DNA from: Verrucomicrobiales bacterium
Lineage (GTDB): Bacteria; Verrucomicrobiota; Verrucomicrobiia; Verrucomicrobiales; V1-33
Reading direction: 5' to 3'
DNA: 17,402 bases
Assembly (NCBI GenBank): GCA_028293305.1
Contig: JAQGPD010000312.1
Location: forward strand, 1 to 17,402
Below are positions 1 through 8,129 of this stretch, piece after piece; the first letter of the stretch is position 1, and the number at the start of each line of letters is the position of its first letter. The notes below the pieces were generated by a model. The model saw only the letters and a list, made by a program, of their open reading frames with translations, did no database searches and was not told where the DNA came from. Position numbers and translations under genes: made by a program.

Positions 1-570
1 AGGACGCCGGAGTCGTAGCATCTCCCACGCTTTGAAACTCTCTGTGCTTCTTTGTGTTCTCTGTGGCCATCAACCCGCAGGGAATTGGCCACAGAGATCA
101 CAAAGAGCACAAAAAAGGGACGCCGGAGTCGTGGCATCTCCACGCTTTGAAGCTCTCTGTGTTTCTTTGTGTTCTCTGTGGCTATCAATTCGCAGGGAAT
201 TGGCCACAGAGATCACGAAGAGCACATAAAAGCACACCGGAATCGTGGTATCTCCCACGCTTCGAACATCTCTGTGCTTCTTTGTGCTCTCTGTGGCTAT
301 CAATTTGCAGGGAATTGGCCACAGAGATCACAAAGAGCACCAAAAGGACGCCGGAGTCGTAGCATCTCCCACGCTTTGAAACTCTCTGTGCTTCTTTGTG
401 TTCTCTGTGGCCATCAACCCGCAGGGAATTGGCCACAGAGATCACAAAGAGCACAAAAAAGCACACCGGAATCGTGGTATCTCCCACGCTTCGAACATCT
501 CTGTGCTTCTTTGTGCTCTCTGTGGCTATCAATAGAGGGAATTGGCCACAGAGATCACAAAGAGCACAAA
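1..570. repeat. Tandem array of five ~115-bp units, each with a long hairpin
   Basis: Five units begin near positions 2, 118, 232, 346 and 461, spaced 116, 114, 114 and 115 bp. Each unit has a linker (around 'CGCCGGAGTCGT' or 'CACCGGAATCGT') and two arms. The left arm is built on CTTTGTG..CTCTGTGGC and the right arm on GCCACAGAGATCACAAAGAGC. The arms are near-perfect reverse complements over about 26 bp around a ~16-nt centre, so each unit can fold as a long hairpin. Units 1 and 4 are identical over about 110 bp. Units 3 and 5 are almost identical and differ mainly by a 3-nt deletion near 533. Unit 2 is the outlier. The array starts at the window edge and may continue beyond it. The open frames through it on both strands follow from the repeat and are not called as genes. 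Confidence 0.93.
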
Positions 571-661
571 GAAAATGCGCGCGGGCTGAGGGCCCGCTCC
601 ACAATCCTAACACCCGGCACATTTCCGTGCTTTTTGTGGCCAAAATCAACCAGTGCCGTGG

Positions 662-679
662 CCCCGGGTTTTTCCGGGG
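662..679 (-). terminator. Weak terminator-like hairpin after serS
   Basis: A 6-bp stem (CCCCGG at 662-667 and CCGGGG at 674-679) with a 6-nt loop lies 9 nt past the serS stop codon. No U-tract follows on the minus strand, so it is not a classical intrinsic terminator. A second GC hairpin (GCGGGC at 581-586 and GCCCGC at 592-597) lies further downstream next to the repeat array. Confidence 0.3.
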
Positions 680-687
680 AGCCGGGG

Positions 688-1989
688 TCAGTCGCCTATG
701 TCGCGTTTGGCCACGCCGCGGATTTCCGCTGCGCCGAAGTAGGAATGGAGGACCGGAGGCAGGAGGATGCTTCCGTCAGGCTGTTGATAGGTTTCCACCA
801 GGGCCACGAAAAGACGCGCCAGGGCGGTGCCGGAACCGTTGAGGGTGTGCGGGAATAAATTCTTTTTGGTGGCCGCGTCCTTGTATCGCAACTTCATGCG
901 GCGGGATTGATAGTCGCCGAAGTTCGAGCAGCTGCTCACCTCCAGATAACTTCCCTGGCCTGGCGCCCAGACTTCAATGTCGTAGGTCTTGGCCGAACCA
1001 AAACCAATGTCCCCGGTGCACAACTCGATGACCCGGTAATGCAGTCCCAGAAGCTGCAGCACGCGCTCCGCATTGGCGGTGAGTTTTTCCAGTTCCTCCA
1101 TGCTGTGTTCCGGCAGACAGATTTTGACGAGTTCCACTTTGTCAAACTGGTGCATGCGGATCAGCCCGCGCGTGCCCAGGCCCGCACTGCCGGCCTCCCG
1201 GCGGAAGCAGGGCGTGTAGGCGGCATAACAGATAGGAAGGGTTGCGGGATCCACGATTTCCTCCCGGTGGAGATTCGTGACCGGCACCTCCGCGGTGGGC
1301 AGCAAATAGAGATTGTCCACCTCGCAATGATAGAGCTGATCGCCGAATTTCGGCAGATTCCCCGTTCCCAGCAAGGCCTCGGGCCGCACCAGCAGTGGCG
1401 GGGCAATCTCCGTATAACCATGTTGCGTGGTGTGCAGATCAAGGAGGAAATTGATCAGCGCGCGCTCCAAACGGGCACCGGCTCCGCGGTATACCACGAA
1501 GGCGCTGCCGGAAATTTTCACGCCGGCCTCGAAGTCCAGCATGTTCAGCTCCGTGCCCAGGGTGACGTGATCCCTGGCGGGAAAAGTGATGACCGGCTTG
1601 GTGCCCCACACGCGGACTTCCGGATTTTCCTCCGAACTGGCGCCGACCGGGCAGCCTTCATGGGGAAGATTGGGAATGCTGTATAACAAAGCTTCCTGTT
1701 TCGCATCCAGCTCCGCCGCTTCCTTGGTCAGAGCATCGACGCGATCACCAATTCCACGCATTTCCGCTTCGATGGCCGAGGTGTCGTTGCTTTGCTTTTT
1801 GGCAATGCCGATCTCCTTGCTTACGCGGTTGCGTTCGCTCTGCAGGGCTTGTTTTTCCGTTTCCGCACGGCGGCGGGATTCGTCCAAAGCCAACACTTCG
1901 TCCACAGTCGTCCACACGTCGCCGCCCCGATGACGCAGTCTGATGCGCACGGCTTCCGGCTGTTCCCTGATGAGTCTGATATCCAGCAT
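688..1989 (-). CDS. serS: Seryl-tRNA synthetase
   Basis: Cytosolic class II aminoacyl-tRNA synthetase that charges tRNA-Ser (and tRNA-Sec where present) with serine. The protein is 433 aa from the ATG at 1989, typical for the family. The start was chosen because 'MLDIRLIREQPEAVR' is the usual SerRS N-terminus; the frame stays open a further 8 codons upstream. Residues ~30-105 form the Arg/Glu-rich coiled-coil arm that grips the tRNA variable arm. Class II motif 2 is seen in 'CFRREAGSAG' with 'RMHQFDKVE', and motif 3 in 'NGSGTALARLFVALVE'; the serine/ATP-site segment 'EVSSCSNFGDYQSRR' precedes it. It lies 179 nt downstream of pyrB, beyond a short tandem-repeat patch, so it may have its own promoter or be read from the purD-pyrR-pyrB transcript. 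No Shine-Dalgarno is seen. Confidence 0.97.
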   Translation of the reverse strand: MLDIRLIREQPEAVRIRLRHRGGDVWTTVDEVLALDESRRRAETEKQALQSERNRVSKEIGIAKKQSNDTSAIEAEMRGIGDRVDALTKEAAELDAKQEALLYSIPNLPHEGCPVGASSEENPEVRVWGTKPVITFPARDHVTLGTELNMLDFEAGVKISGSAFVVYRGAGARLERALINFLLDLHTTQHGYTEIAPPLLVRPEALLGTGNLPKFGDQLYHCEVDNLYLLPTAEVPVTNLHREEIVDPATLPICYAAYTPCFRREAGSAGLGTRGLIRMHQFDKVELVKICLPEHSMEELEKLTANAERVLQLLGLHYRVIELCTGDIGFGSAKTYDIEVWAPGQGSYLEVSSCSNFGDYQSRRMKLRYKDAATKKNLFPHTLNGSGTALARLFVALVETYQQPDGSILLPPVLHSYFGAAEIRGVAKRDIGD

Positions 1990-2068
1990 AAGGCGGCGAA
2001 AGTGCCGCCCCACGGGCGGAACGGCAAGGCGGATTTTGGATTTGGGGGGCGGGGTTTTGGGGAGCGGG

Positions 2069-2124
2069 GCTCTGCTGCCTGTGCTCCGCTGCCGATGCTC
2101 TGCTGCCTGTGCTCTGCTGCCGCT
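2069..2124. repeat. 28-bp direct repeat, two copies, between pyrB and serS
   Basis: Positions 2069-2096 and 2097-2124 are two adjacent 28-bp units starting GCTCTGCTGCCTGTGCTC and differing at only a few positions. They lie in a low-complexity stretch preceded by a G/T-rich run (about 2037-2068). Confidence 0.85.
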
Positions 2125-2132
2125 CAGAGGAC

Positions 2133-2174
2133 TGAGCGGACTACTCTGAGCGGACTACTCTGAGCGGACTACTC
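2133..2174. repeat. 14-bp tandem repeat, three exact copies, at the pyrB 3' end
   Basis: TGAGCGGACTACTC occurs three times head to tail at 2133-2146, 2147-2160 and 2161-2174. The last copy contains the pyrB stop codon (CTA at 2169-2171, TAG on the minus strand), so the repeat appears to have grown outward from the gene end. Each extra copy repeats the TAG. Confidence 0.95.
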
Positions 2175-3104
2175 GGCGCGGAGGCCGGTTTCGGGTTGGA
2201 GCCAGTAGAGGACGGCCATGCGGGCGGCGATTCCGTTTTCCACCTGCTGGTTGATGAGCGTGCGTTCGTAGGTCATGACGCCGTCCACGAGTTCCACGCC
2301 GCGGTTCACGGGACCGGGATGCATGACGTAGATTCCTTTTTCACGGATGGTCCGGAGGCGTTCGTCGGTGACGCCGTAGAGGCGATGATATTCGTGCAGG
2401 CTGGGGAAAAATTGTTCCTTCTGACGCTCCATCTGGATGCGCAGCAGGTAGACCACATCCGGCTTCCAATCAAAGACATCGTCAAACGTCCGGAAGCTGC
2501 GCATGTCCGCGTGGCGGTCGTCCGGGATCAATGGACCCGGTCCGAAAACGCCGACTTCAGCGCCCAGTTTCCGCAAAATCATGCTGGTGCTCCGGGCCAC
2601 CCGGCTGTGCTGGATGTCGCCGACAATGGCGACGCGTTTTCCTGTCAGGGGACCCAGGACCTCCTTCATGGTGAAAGCGTCCAGCAACCCCTGGGTCGGG
2701 TGCGCGTGATAACCGTCGCCCGCGTTGATGACACTGGCGCGGGTGTGCTTCGCAATCAGGTTGGGCACCCCGGCGGCGGCATGGCGCACGATGATGTAAT
2801 CCACCTGCATGGCCTGCAGGGTATCAATGGTGTCGATGATGCTCTCGCCTTTCACCACGGATGACGTGGAGACCGTGAAGTTGGTGACGTCCGCGCTGAG
2901 GCGTTTGGCGGCGATCTCAAAGGACGAACGCGTGCGCGTGCTGGGCTCGTAAAAAAGCGTCAGGACATGGCGCCCGCGCAAGGGCGGCATCTTCTTGACG
3001 GATTGGCGGATCAGATTTTTAAATGGCCCGGCGGTGTCGAGAAGAAAGTTGATCTCCTCCACGCTGAGCGCTTCGATATCCAACAGGTCTTTGCGTCCTT
3101 TCAT
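2169..3104 (-). CDS. pyrB: Aspartate carbamoyltransferase catalytic chain
   Basis: Catalyses carbamoyl phosphate + L-aspartate to N-carbamoyl-L-aspartate, the committed step of pyrimidine synthesis. The 311-aa length fits the catalytic subunit. The carbamoyl-phosphate loop is 'YEPSTRTRSSFE' (52-63), the mobile loop with Lys is 'SSVVKGES' (81-88), 'HPTQGLLD' is at 135-142 and 'HPGPVNRG' at 262-269. Arg222 in 'LLRIQMERQ' fits the aspartate-binding segment. The start ATG overlaps the pyrR stop in an ATGA (3101-3104), so translation is probably coupled. No regulatory chain pyrI is nearby, and pyrC, which often follows pyrB, is absent; serS follows instead. The 14-bp tandem repeat begins inside its last codons. 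Confidence 0.97.
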   Translation of the reverse strand: MKGRKDLLDIEALSVEEINFLLDTAGPFKNLIRQSVKKMPPLRGRHVLTLFYEPSTRTRSSFEIAAKRLSADVTNFTVSTSSVVKGESIIDTIDTLQAMQVDYIIVRHAAAGVPNLIAKHTRASVINAGDGYHAHPTQGLLDAFTMKEVLGPLTGKRVAIVGDIQHSRVARSTSMILRKLGAEVGVFGPGPLIPDDRHADMRSFRTFDDVFDWKPDVVYLLRIQMERQKEQFFPSLHEYHRLYGVTDERLRTIREKGIYVMHPGPVNRGVELVDGVMTYERTLINQQVENGIAARMAVLYWLQPETGLRAE

Positions 3105-3649
3105 GATGCGTCGTGTTTGTTATCCACCAGAAAAAGTCCGTCATGTCCATCCTGTTCGCGCAGGCGGACGCGCAGATAGGATTCTTTCCCCAGCGGTTTT
3201 TTCAATCCGCAATAATCCGGTTGGATCGGAAGTTCCCGCCCGCCCCGGTCCACCAGCACCGCCAGCTCGATCCGTGAGGGCCGTCCGTATTCAAACAAAG
3301 CATCGATGGCGGCGCGGATCGTCCGGCCGGTGAATAACACATCGTCGACAAGAATAACCAATGTGCCTTTCAGCTCGTTCGGCAGGCTGGTCCTGCCGAA
3401 ATCCGGGCTGAAGGTCGCGGCCCGCGGATCGTCCCGGTAGAGCGTAATGTCCAGCATGCCCGTCTCCACGCCGGGGCGCTCCTCCTCCAGGACTTTGGCC
3501 AGGCGCTGCGCCAGCGGCACGCCACGCCGGTGGATGCCGACGAGGATGAAACGCTCTTTCGGATGGCGTTCGAGGATCTCGTAGGCGAGGCGATGGATCT
3601 TGGTATCGATCTCGCGGGGACTGAGCAACTGCTGGCCGGAGGTTTCCAT
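3101..3649 (-). CDS. pyrR: Bifunctional pyr operon regulator / uracil phosphoribosyltransferase
   Basis: PyrR-family type I phosphoribosyltransferase of 182 aa. In characterised bacteria it binds pyr mRNA leaders in response to UMP/UTP and also converts uracil + PRPP to UMP. The PRPP loop is 'VILVDDVLFTGRT' (98-110), the N-terminal active-site segment is 'GIHRRGVPLA' (38-47), and the PyrR signature 'LVDRGGRELPIQPDYCG' is at 132-148. The ATG at 3649 was chosen because family homology begins there; the frame stays open another 78 codons upstream inside purD, which is shadow coding. It starts 7 nt after the purD stop and overlaps pyrB by 4 nt, so the three are likely one transcript. I could not find the AGAGAGG-type PyrR RNA site known from Bacillus, so its RNA target here is unknown. 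Confidence 0.95.
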   Translation of the reverse strand: METSGQQLLSPREIDTKIHRLAYEILERHPKERFILVGIHRRGVPLAQRLAKVLEEERPGVETGMLDITLYRDDPRAATFSPDFGRTSLPNELKGTLVILVDDVLFTGRTIRAAIDALFEYGRPSRIELAVLVDRGGRELPIQPDYCGLKKPLGKESYLRVRLREQDGHDGLFLVDNKHDAS

Positions 3650-3656
3650 GGTGATG

Positions 3657-4907
3657 TCAGGAAAAGTGCAGGGTGGCGATGTCAGCGCGGCGTTGGCTGC
3701 CCGGAAAATCAACCTTCGCGGCTTCCAGGTAAACCTTGTCGCGGGCCGCTTCACGCGTGTCCGCCTGGGCCACCACCGCGAGGACGCGTCCGCCATTGGT
3801 CTCGAAATTCCCGTCCGCATTCCGGCGGGTGCCGCAGTGATAGACCCGGACGCCCGCGACGGAATCCAGGCCCGTGATAACATCTCCGCTGCGGCTGGTC
3901 TCCGGATAGCCGGCGCTGGCCAGGATCAGGCACACGCTCCATCCCGGACGCGGCTCCAACAGTTCCGTTTTCAAATCCCCGGCCGCGGCATGACGGATGT
4001 ATTCCGCCAGATCCCCGCCGAACAAGGGCATCACCGCCTCACACTCCGGATCGCCGAAGCGGCAGTTGTATTCGATCACCTTCGGTCCGTCCGGCGTCAG
4101 CATCAGGCCGAAGTATAAAAAACCGCGATAGGGCAATCCGTCCTTCTGCAAACCGGCGACGGTGGGTTTGACAATGCGTTCCTCGATGTCCGCCATCATT
4201 TCCGCCGGCACCAGCGCCGGAGCCGCCACCGCCCCCATGCCGCCCGTGTTAGGACCGTCATCGCCATCCCTCACCCGTTTGTAGTCGCGGGCGGGCGTGA
4301 GGATATGATAGCCGCCGTCCACGATGGAGCAGAAAACCGAGAGCTCCGGACCTGTCAGACATTCCTCCACCACCATGCGCCCCGGCCCGAACTGACGCTG
4401 CACGAGCACCGCGTCCAGGAAACTGTCCGCCTCCGCCTGCGTGCCGCAAACCGCCACGCCCTTGCCCGCGGCGAGGCCATCGAATTTCAAAACCACCGGC
4501 AAGGACTTGATAGCCGCCAGGGCCTCATCCTTCGTGTCCACGGCGGAATAGCCGGCCGTGGGGATGCGGTGCCTGACAAGAAATTCCTTGGCGAATTCCT
4601 TGCTGGCCTCCAACTGCGCGGATTCCTTCGGCGGTCCCCAGCAGGGAATCCCGGCGGCCTGACAAAGATTCGCCAGACCCTGGTCCGTCACCAGCAGACT
4701 CTCCTCACCTGCCACGCACAGGTCGATTTCCTCCTCCAGCATCCACCCGATCAGGCTCGGCAGGTCCCGGGCCGCGGTGCGCTGGGCGATTTCAAAGATG
4801 GCGTCGCTTCCCGGCCAGCAAAACAATTCGGGGGACGATGGCGAATCCGCCAACGCCGCCAGCAATGCGTGTTCCCGCCCGCCTTTTCCAGTGACCAGTA
4901 TCTTCAT
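3657..4907 (-). CDS. purD: Phosphoribosylamine-glycine ligase (GAR synthetase)
   Basis: ATP-grasp enzyme joining 5-phosphoribosylamine and glycine to make GAR, step 2 of purine synthesis. The protein is 416 aa, near the usual 420-430. 'MKILVTGKGGREHALL' is the canonical N-terminus and fixes the ATG at 4907; the frame is open for 21 codons upstream without homology. Other motifs are 'KFDGLAAGKGVAV' (ATP-grasp), 'NTGGMGAVA' and 'EYNCRFGDPECEAVMPL' (metal/ATP site). It is the first gene of the purD-pyrR-pyrB unit, pairing a purine enzyme with a pyrimidine regulator. The leader contains a strong hairpin at 4943-4979. The stop codon lies inside a copy of the CCTGACA motif at 3655-3661. Confidence 0.97.
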   Translation of the reverse strand: MKILVTGKGGREHALLAALADSPSSPELFCWPGSDAIFEIAQRTAARDLPSLIGWMLEEEIDLCVAGEESLLVTDQGLANLCQAAGIPCWGPPKESAQLEASKEFAKEFLVRHRIPTAGYSAVDTKDEALAAIKSLPVVLKFDGLAAGKGVAVCGTQAEADSFLDAVLVQRQFGPGRMVVEECLTGPELSVFCSIVDGGYHILTPARDYKRVRDGDDGPNTGGMGAVAAPALVPAEMMADIEERIVKPTVAGLQKDGLPYRGFLYFGLMLTPDGPKVIEYNCRFGDPECEAVMPLFGGDLAEYIRHAAAGDLKTELLEPRPGWSVCLILASAGYPETSRSGDVITGLDSVAGVRVYHCGTRRNADGNFETNGGRVLAVVAQADTREAARDKVYLEAAKVDFPGSQRRADIATLHFS

Positions 4908-4942
4908 AACAAAATTCAGGATAAAAAGTTTTCCCACCCCGG

Positions 4943-4979
4943 ATCCGGCGGCGGAAAGCCCGTTTCCCATCCGCCGGAT
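4943..4979 (-). promoter_or_regulatory. Stem-loop in the purD leader
   Basis: ATCCGGCGG (4943-4951) and CCGCCGGAT (4971-4979) form a perfect 9-bp stem. Inside it GGAAA/TTTCC can add 5 bp, giving about 14 bp with a CGGGC loop and a small internal loop. On the purD transcript it ends 35 nt before the ATG. The intervening sequence holds a short ACTTTTTAT run about 15 nt beyond the stem. That is too far for a standard terminator, but an attenuation or protein-binding role is possible. No PyrR consensus loop is visible. Confidence 0.4.
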
Positions 4980-5110
4980 GCCCCGCCGCGCAAGGGAACT
5001 TTACCAGGACCCCGATTTCGCCGCCCGGCCGGTCACGGACTTTTTCATGCAATTTGGAACATGACGATGCCCCGGGTTTCAGGCATGGTGATCGCTTCCC
5101 CCGCCCCTCG

Positions 5111-8101
5111 ATGGAATACCTCCCCGATTTTTCCAAACCCTCCCCCAGCGTTCCCCCGCCGCGGCAGCCTGCGGACACGCGCCCGCGAAGCGCCGCGATC
5201 AGAGGCCAAAAACGGGCGGTCCTTTTTTCCTTGCTGGCCGCCGCCGCGGTCGCCAGCGCCACGGAGCCATGGATTTCCGTCGATGACGACACGCCGCTCC
5301 CCGACCTGCCCTATCAACAAACGCCGGACACGCCCGACGCCCCCGGCCCGCCTATCAACTACGGCCAACCGCTCCAGGCGCAAGCCTTCGGCCCCACCGC
5401 GCCCTCGATGCGGCAGCCCGCCGGCGCCCTTTCCGGGAAAATCGTTTTCACCAACGGCGGCCACGGCTGGACCGCGGATCCAAATACCTCCAGCGGTTGG
5501 AGGCTGCAGCGCGGCCTGACATCCGGCATCAACGAGGACTACGGAAACAGCGATCAATTCAATTTGTTCGCGCTGCATTGTTTCAACGCCGGCGCGGTGG
5601 TGGTGCCCATGCGGCCCATCGGCCACCAGACCCGGGAAGTTGTTATGGACCAGGACAGCAGCGGCGTGACTTTCACCGGCGTGTGGTCCGATAGCGGCGA
5701 CACCGTGTATTATGGATCCGCCGGGGATGTGCCCTATCGTTTCGCGGCTTTCGCCGCCGCGGAGTCGGCCACGGCGACTTATCTACCCAACATTCCGGCC
5801 GCCGGCTTTTATCCGGTCTACACCTGGGTGCGCCACGGCGACAACCGTGGCGACCAACTCTACCGAATCCGCCACACCGGCGGGGAAACCCGGATCCGCA
5901 TTCCACATCACCGCGTGGGAAATGGTTGGGTTTTCCTGGGTGAGTATTATTTCAACGCCGGCTCGGATGCCGCCGCCGGCTCGGTCGTGATCAGCAATCT
6001 CCGCTCGACCGCGCAGGGAACCGTCGTCGTGGCGGACGCCATCCGTTTTGGAAATGGCATGGGCAGCGTGGACCGCGGCAACGGCGTTTCCGGCTATCCC
6101 CGCGAGGATGAGAGCTGCCGCTACTGGGTGCAGGCCGGCCTCGGACAGGGGCAAAGCAACACGCTTTATAACACTAGCGGAACCGACGAACAGGATTCAT
6201 GGTCGGTGCCCGGCCGCCTTTCCACGGAGATGAACCGGGAAACCAACGGCACGCCCTTCGACCGCATCCACATCAGTTTCCACTCGAATGCCGGCGGCGG
6301 CCGCGGCGTGGTCGCGTTGATCACCGGCAATCCCACGGCCAACCAAAACACGCTCGCCCAGCTCTGCGGACAGGAGGTGAACAATGATCTGGTGACCCCC
6401 GGCATGCCGCTCGAAGTGCCTTGGAATAACCGAAGCACCGTCACCTACACCGGCGGTTACACGGAGATCAGCAATGGCGAGTTCCATGACGAAATGGACG
6501 CCACGATCATCGAGGTCGGTTTTCACGATGACGACAGCGATGCCAGACTGCTGCGCGATCCGAAGGTGCGCCTGGCCATCGGAAAAGCCGCCATGCATGC
6601 GGTGATCCGTTATATGAATTCCTTCGCGGGATCGCCCCTCGTTTTTCCTCCGGACCCACCCTCCAATCTGCGTGCCAGTGGAAATCCGGGCGGCTCCATT
6701 TCCCTGCAATGGTCGCCTCCCGCCCCCACCGGAGGCAGCGGAACGACTAACGGCTATGTATTGTATCGATCGACGGATGGCAAGGGTTTCGGCAATCCGG
6801 TGATTCTGGGAAATATCACGTCCTATACTTTGTCAGGCATCGCGCCCGGCACCTCCTGTTTTCTGCGCATCGCCGCCACCAATGCAGGCGGCGAATCCTT
6901 CCCCTCGGAGGTCGCCGCCTGCCGCGTTCCCCTGCCCGGCCAGAGCACCCGGGTATTGCTGGTGAATGGCTATGACCGCTTTGACCGGTTCTCCAATCTG
7001 CTCCAAACCCTCGTGCCCAAAGCATGGACTCCGCCCGGTCCCTCCGGCACGGCGGAGCGCGTGCTGCCACAGCGGACAAATGCCTTCGACTATCTGATTC
7101 CCCATGGTCAGGCGGTCGGTGATGCCGGATTCGCCTATGACAGTTGCACGAATGATTCCGTGGCCTCCGGCGCGTCCACCCTGACAAATTACCCCATCGT
7201 CATTTGGGCCTCCGGACAGGAGTCCACCGCCGACGAATCATTCAGCGTCCAGGAGCAAGCCAAAGTCTCCGCCTTCCGCGCCGCGGGCGGACACCTCATG
7301 GTCAGCGGATCGGAAATCGGCTGGGACCTCGACCGCGCCTCGGGCCCGATCGCCACGGACCGGACTTTTTATAACACTCAGCTGAAAGCCGACCTCGGCG
7401 GCGATGCCAATGACGACGCCAACACTTACACCCTGACGGCCTTGTCAGGAGGAATCTTCAACGGCCGGGCCGCCGCCGCCTTCGATGATGGGACTCTGGG
7501 CGGATACCGCGTGCAGACGCCGGACATCCTGACACCGGTCGGCACGGGGACCGCCGTGGCCCTTCGCTACTCCGGCGCCAGCACCGGCCCGGCCGCGATC
7601 CAATACGACGGCAGCGTGGGCGGAGGGCGCGTGGTGACGCTCGGTTTTCCATTCGAGTCCATCGGCAATGCCACCCGCCGCCGCGAATTCATGGCGGACA
7701 TCCTGACATGGTTCACCACCGATGCCGACCATGCGGATCCGGATCTGGATGGTTTTTCAAATCTGTTGGAATACACGGTTGGCAGCAATCCGCTGGTCCG
7801 CGATTCCGCCTCACCGTTGGCGGTCGCCGCGGACGGATTGTCCCCCAATGCCTCCTTCCACCGCAATCCCGCCGCCACGGACATCCTGACAAGTCTCCAG
7901 ATTTCGTCCGCTCCGGAAAGCGGTTGGACCAGCGTCGCCACGGCCAATGGCGGCGAGCCCTTTGTCATCCTGGATCCCGCGTGGCAGGTCACGCAAACCG
8001 GCGCGCCGGAACGGCCACTTGTTAGCATCATGCCCTCGGGGTCGACGCCGTTGCCAGCTGCCGGACGTCTTTTTTTCCGCCTGAAATCGGAACGATGGTG
8101 A
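5111..8101 (+). CDS. Secreted amidase_3-type cell-wall hydrolase with golvesin-like, Fn3 and C-terminal modules
   Basis: Large exported protein, 996 aa from the ATG at 5111. A TTG at 5054 would add 19 residues of unconvincing sequence. Signal peptide: basic 'RGQKR' then 'AVLFSLLAAAAVASA' at ~36-50. The N-acetylmuramoyl-L-alanine amidase fold appears split. The first half has 'TNGGHGW' (His ~118, likely zinc ligand); the second half has 'HISFHSNAGGG' (His ~387/391) and 'IIEVGFHDD' (Glu ~468, likely catalytic). The remaining zinc ligand is uncertain. Between the halves (~184-315) lies a golvesin/xanthan-lyase-like beta domain ('AAGFYPVYTWVRHG'). An Fn3 domain follows (~513-607), then an alpha/beta region resembling a class I glutamine-amidotransferase-like/ThuA-type fold (~613-869), then 'DPDLDGFSNLLEYTVGSNP' (~876-894) and a 'FFRL' end typical of verrucomicrobial secreted proteins. 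It probably cleaves or binds peptidoglycan or another envelope glycan; the true substrate is unknown. It has the highest density of CCTGACA motifs in the window. Confidence 0.82.
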   Translation: MEYLPDFSKPSPSVPPPRQPADTRPRSAAIRGQKRAVLFSLLAAAAVASATEPWISVDDDTPLPDLPYQQTPDTPDAPGPPINYGQPLQAQAFGPTAPSMRQPAGALSGKIVFTNGGHGWTADPNTSSGWRLQRGLTSGINEDYGNSDQFNLFALHCFNAGAVVVPMRPIGHQTREVVMDQDSSGVTFTGVWSDSGDTVYYGSAGDVPYRFAAFAAAESATATYLPNIPAAGFYPVYTWVRHGDNRGDQLYRIRHTGGETRIRIPHHRVGNGWVFLGEYYFNAGSDAAAGSVVISNLRSTAQGTVVVADAIRFGNGMGSVDRGNGVSGYPREDESCRYWVQAGLGQGQSNTLYNTSGTDEQDSWSVPGRLSTEMNRETNGTPFDRIHISFHSNAGGGRGVVALITGNPTANQNTLAQLCGQEVNNDLVTPGMPLEVPWNNRSTVTYTGGYTEISNGEFHDEMDATIIEVGFHDDDSDARLLRDPKVRLAIGKAAMHAVIRYMNSFAGSPLVFPPDPPSNLRASGNPGGSISLQWSPPAPTGGSGTTNGYVLYRSTDGKGFGNPVILGNITSYTLSGIAPGTSCFLRIAATNAGGESFPSEVAACRVPLPGQSTRVLLVNGYDRFDRFSNLLQTLVPKAWTPPGPSGTAERVLPQRTNAFDYLIPHGQAVGDAGFAYDSCTNDSVASGASTLTNYPIVIWASGQESTADESFSVQEQAKVSAFRAAGGHLMVSGSEIGWDLDRASGPIATDRTFYNTQLKADLGGDANDDANTYTLTALSGGIFNGRAAAAFDDGTLGGYRVQTPDILTPVGTGTAVALRYSGASTGPAAIQYDGSVGGGRVVTLGFPFESIGNATRRREFMADILTWFTTDADHADPDLDGFSNLLEYTVGSNPLVRDSASPLAVAADGLSPNASFHRNPAATDILTSLQISSAPESGWTSVATANGGEPFVILDPAWQVTQTGAPERPLVSIMPSGSTPLPAAGRLFFRLKSERW

Positions 8102-8129
8102 ACCGGTCCGTCGTCGAGAAACTGAAAGG

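Noticed and set aside
1..570. CRISPR array
   Set aside because: Unit length is about 115 bp and no unique spacers separate short repeats; the units differ by point changes along their whole length.
169..858. Long open frames on both strands across the left repeat array (also 185-649 minus)
   Set aside because: They repeat the same peptide per 115-bp unit, run into serS antisense, and arise from the repeat having no stops; no protein features.
3657..4979. Bacillus-type PyrR attenuator in the purD leader
   Set aside because: A hairpin exists but the conserved AGAGAGG-type loop and a following U-tract are absent.
5054..5110. TTG at 5054 as start of the amidase
   Set aside because: An ATG lies 19 codons later and the added residues do not improve the signal peptide; kept only as an alternative.
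4305..5519. 404-codon plus-strand frame over purD and the amidase start
   Set aside because: It crosses the purD start and the divergent spacer and overlaps two well-supported genes in other frames; Pro/Arg-rich shadow.
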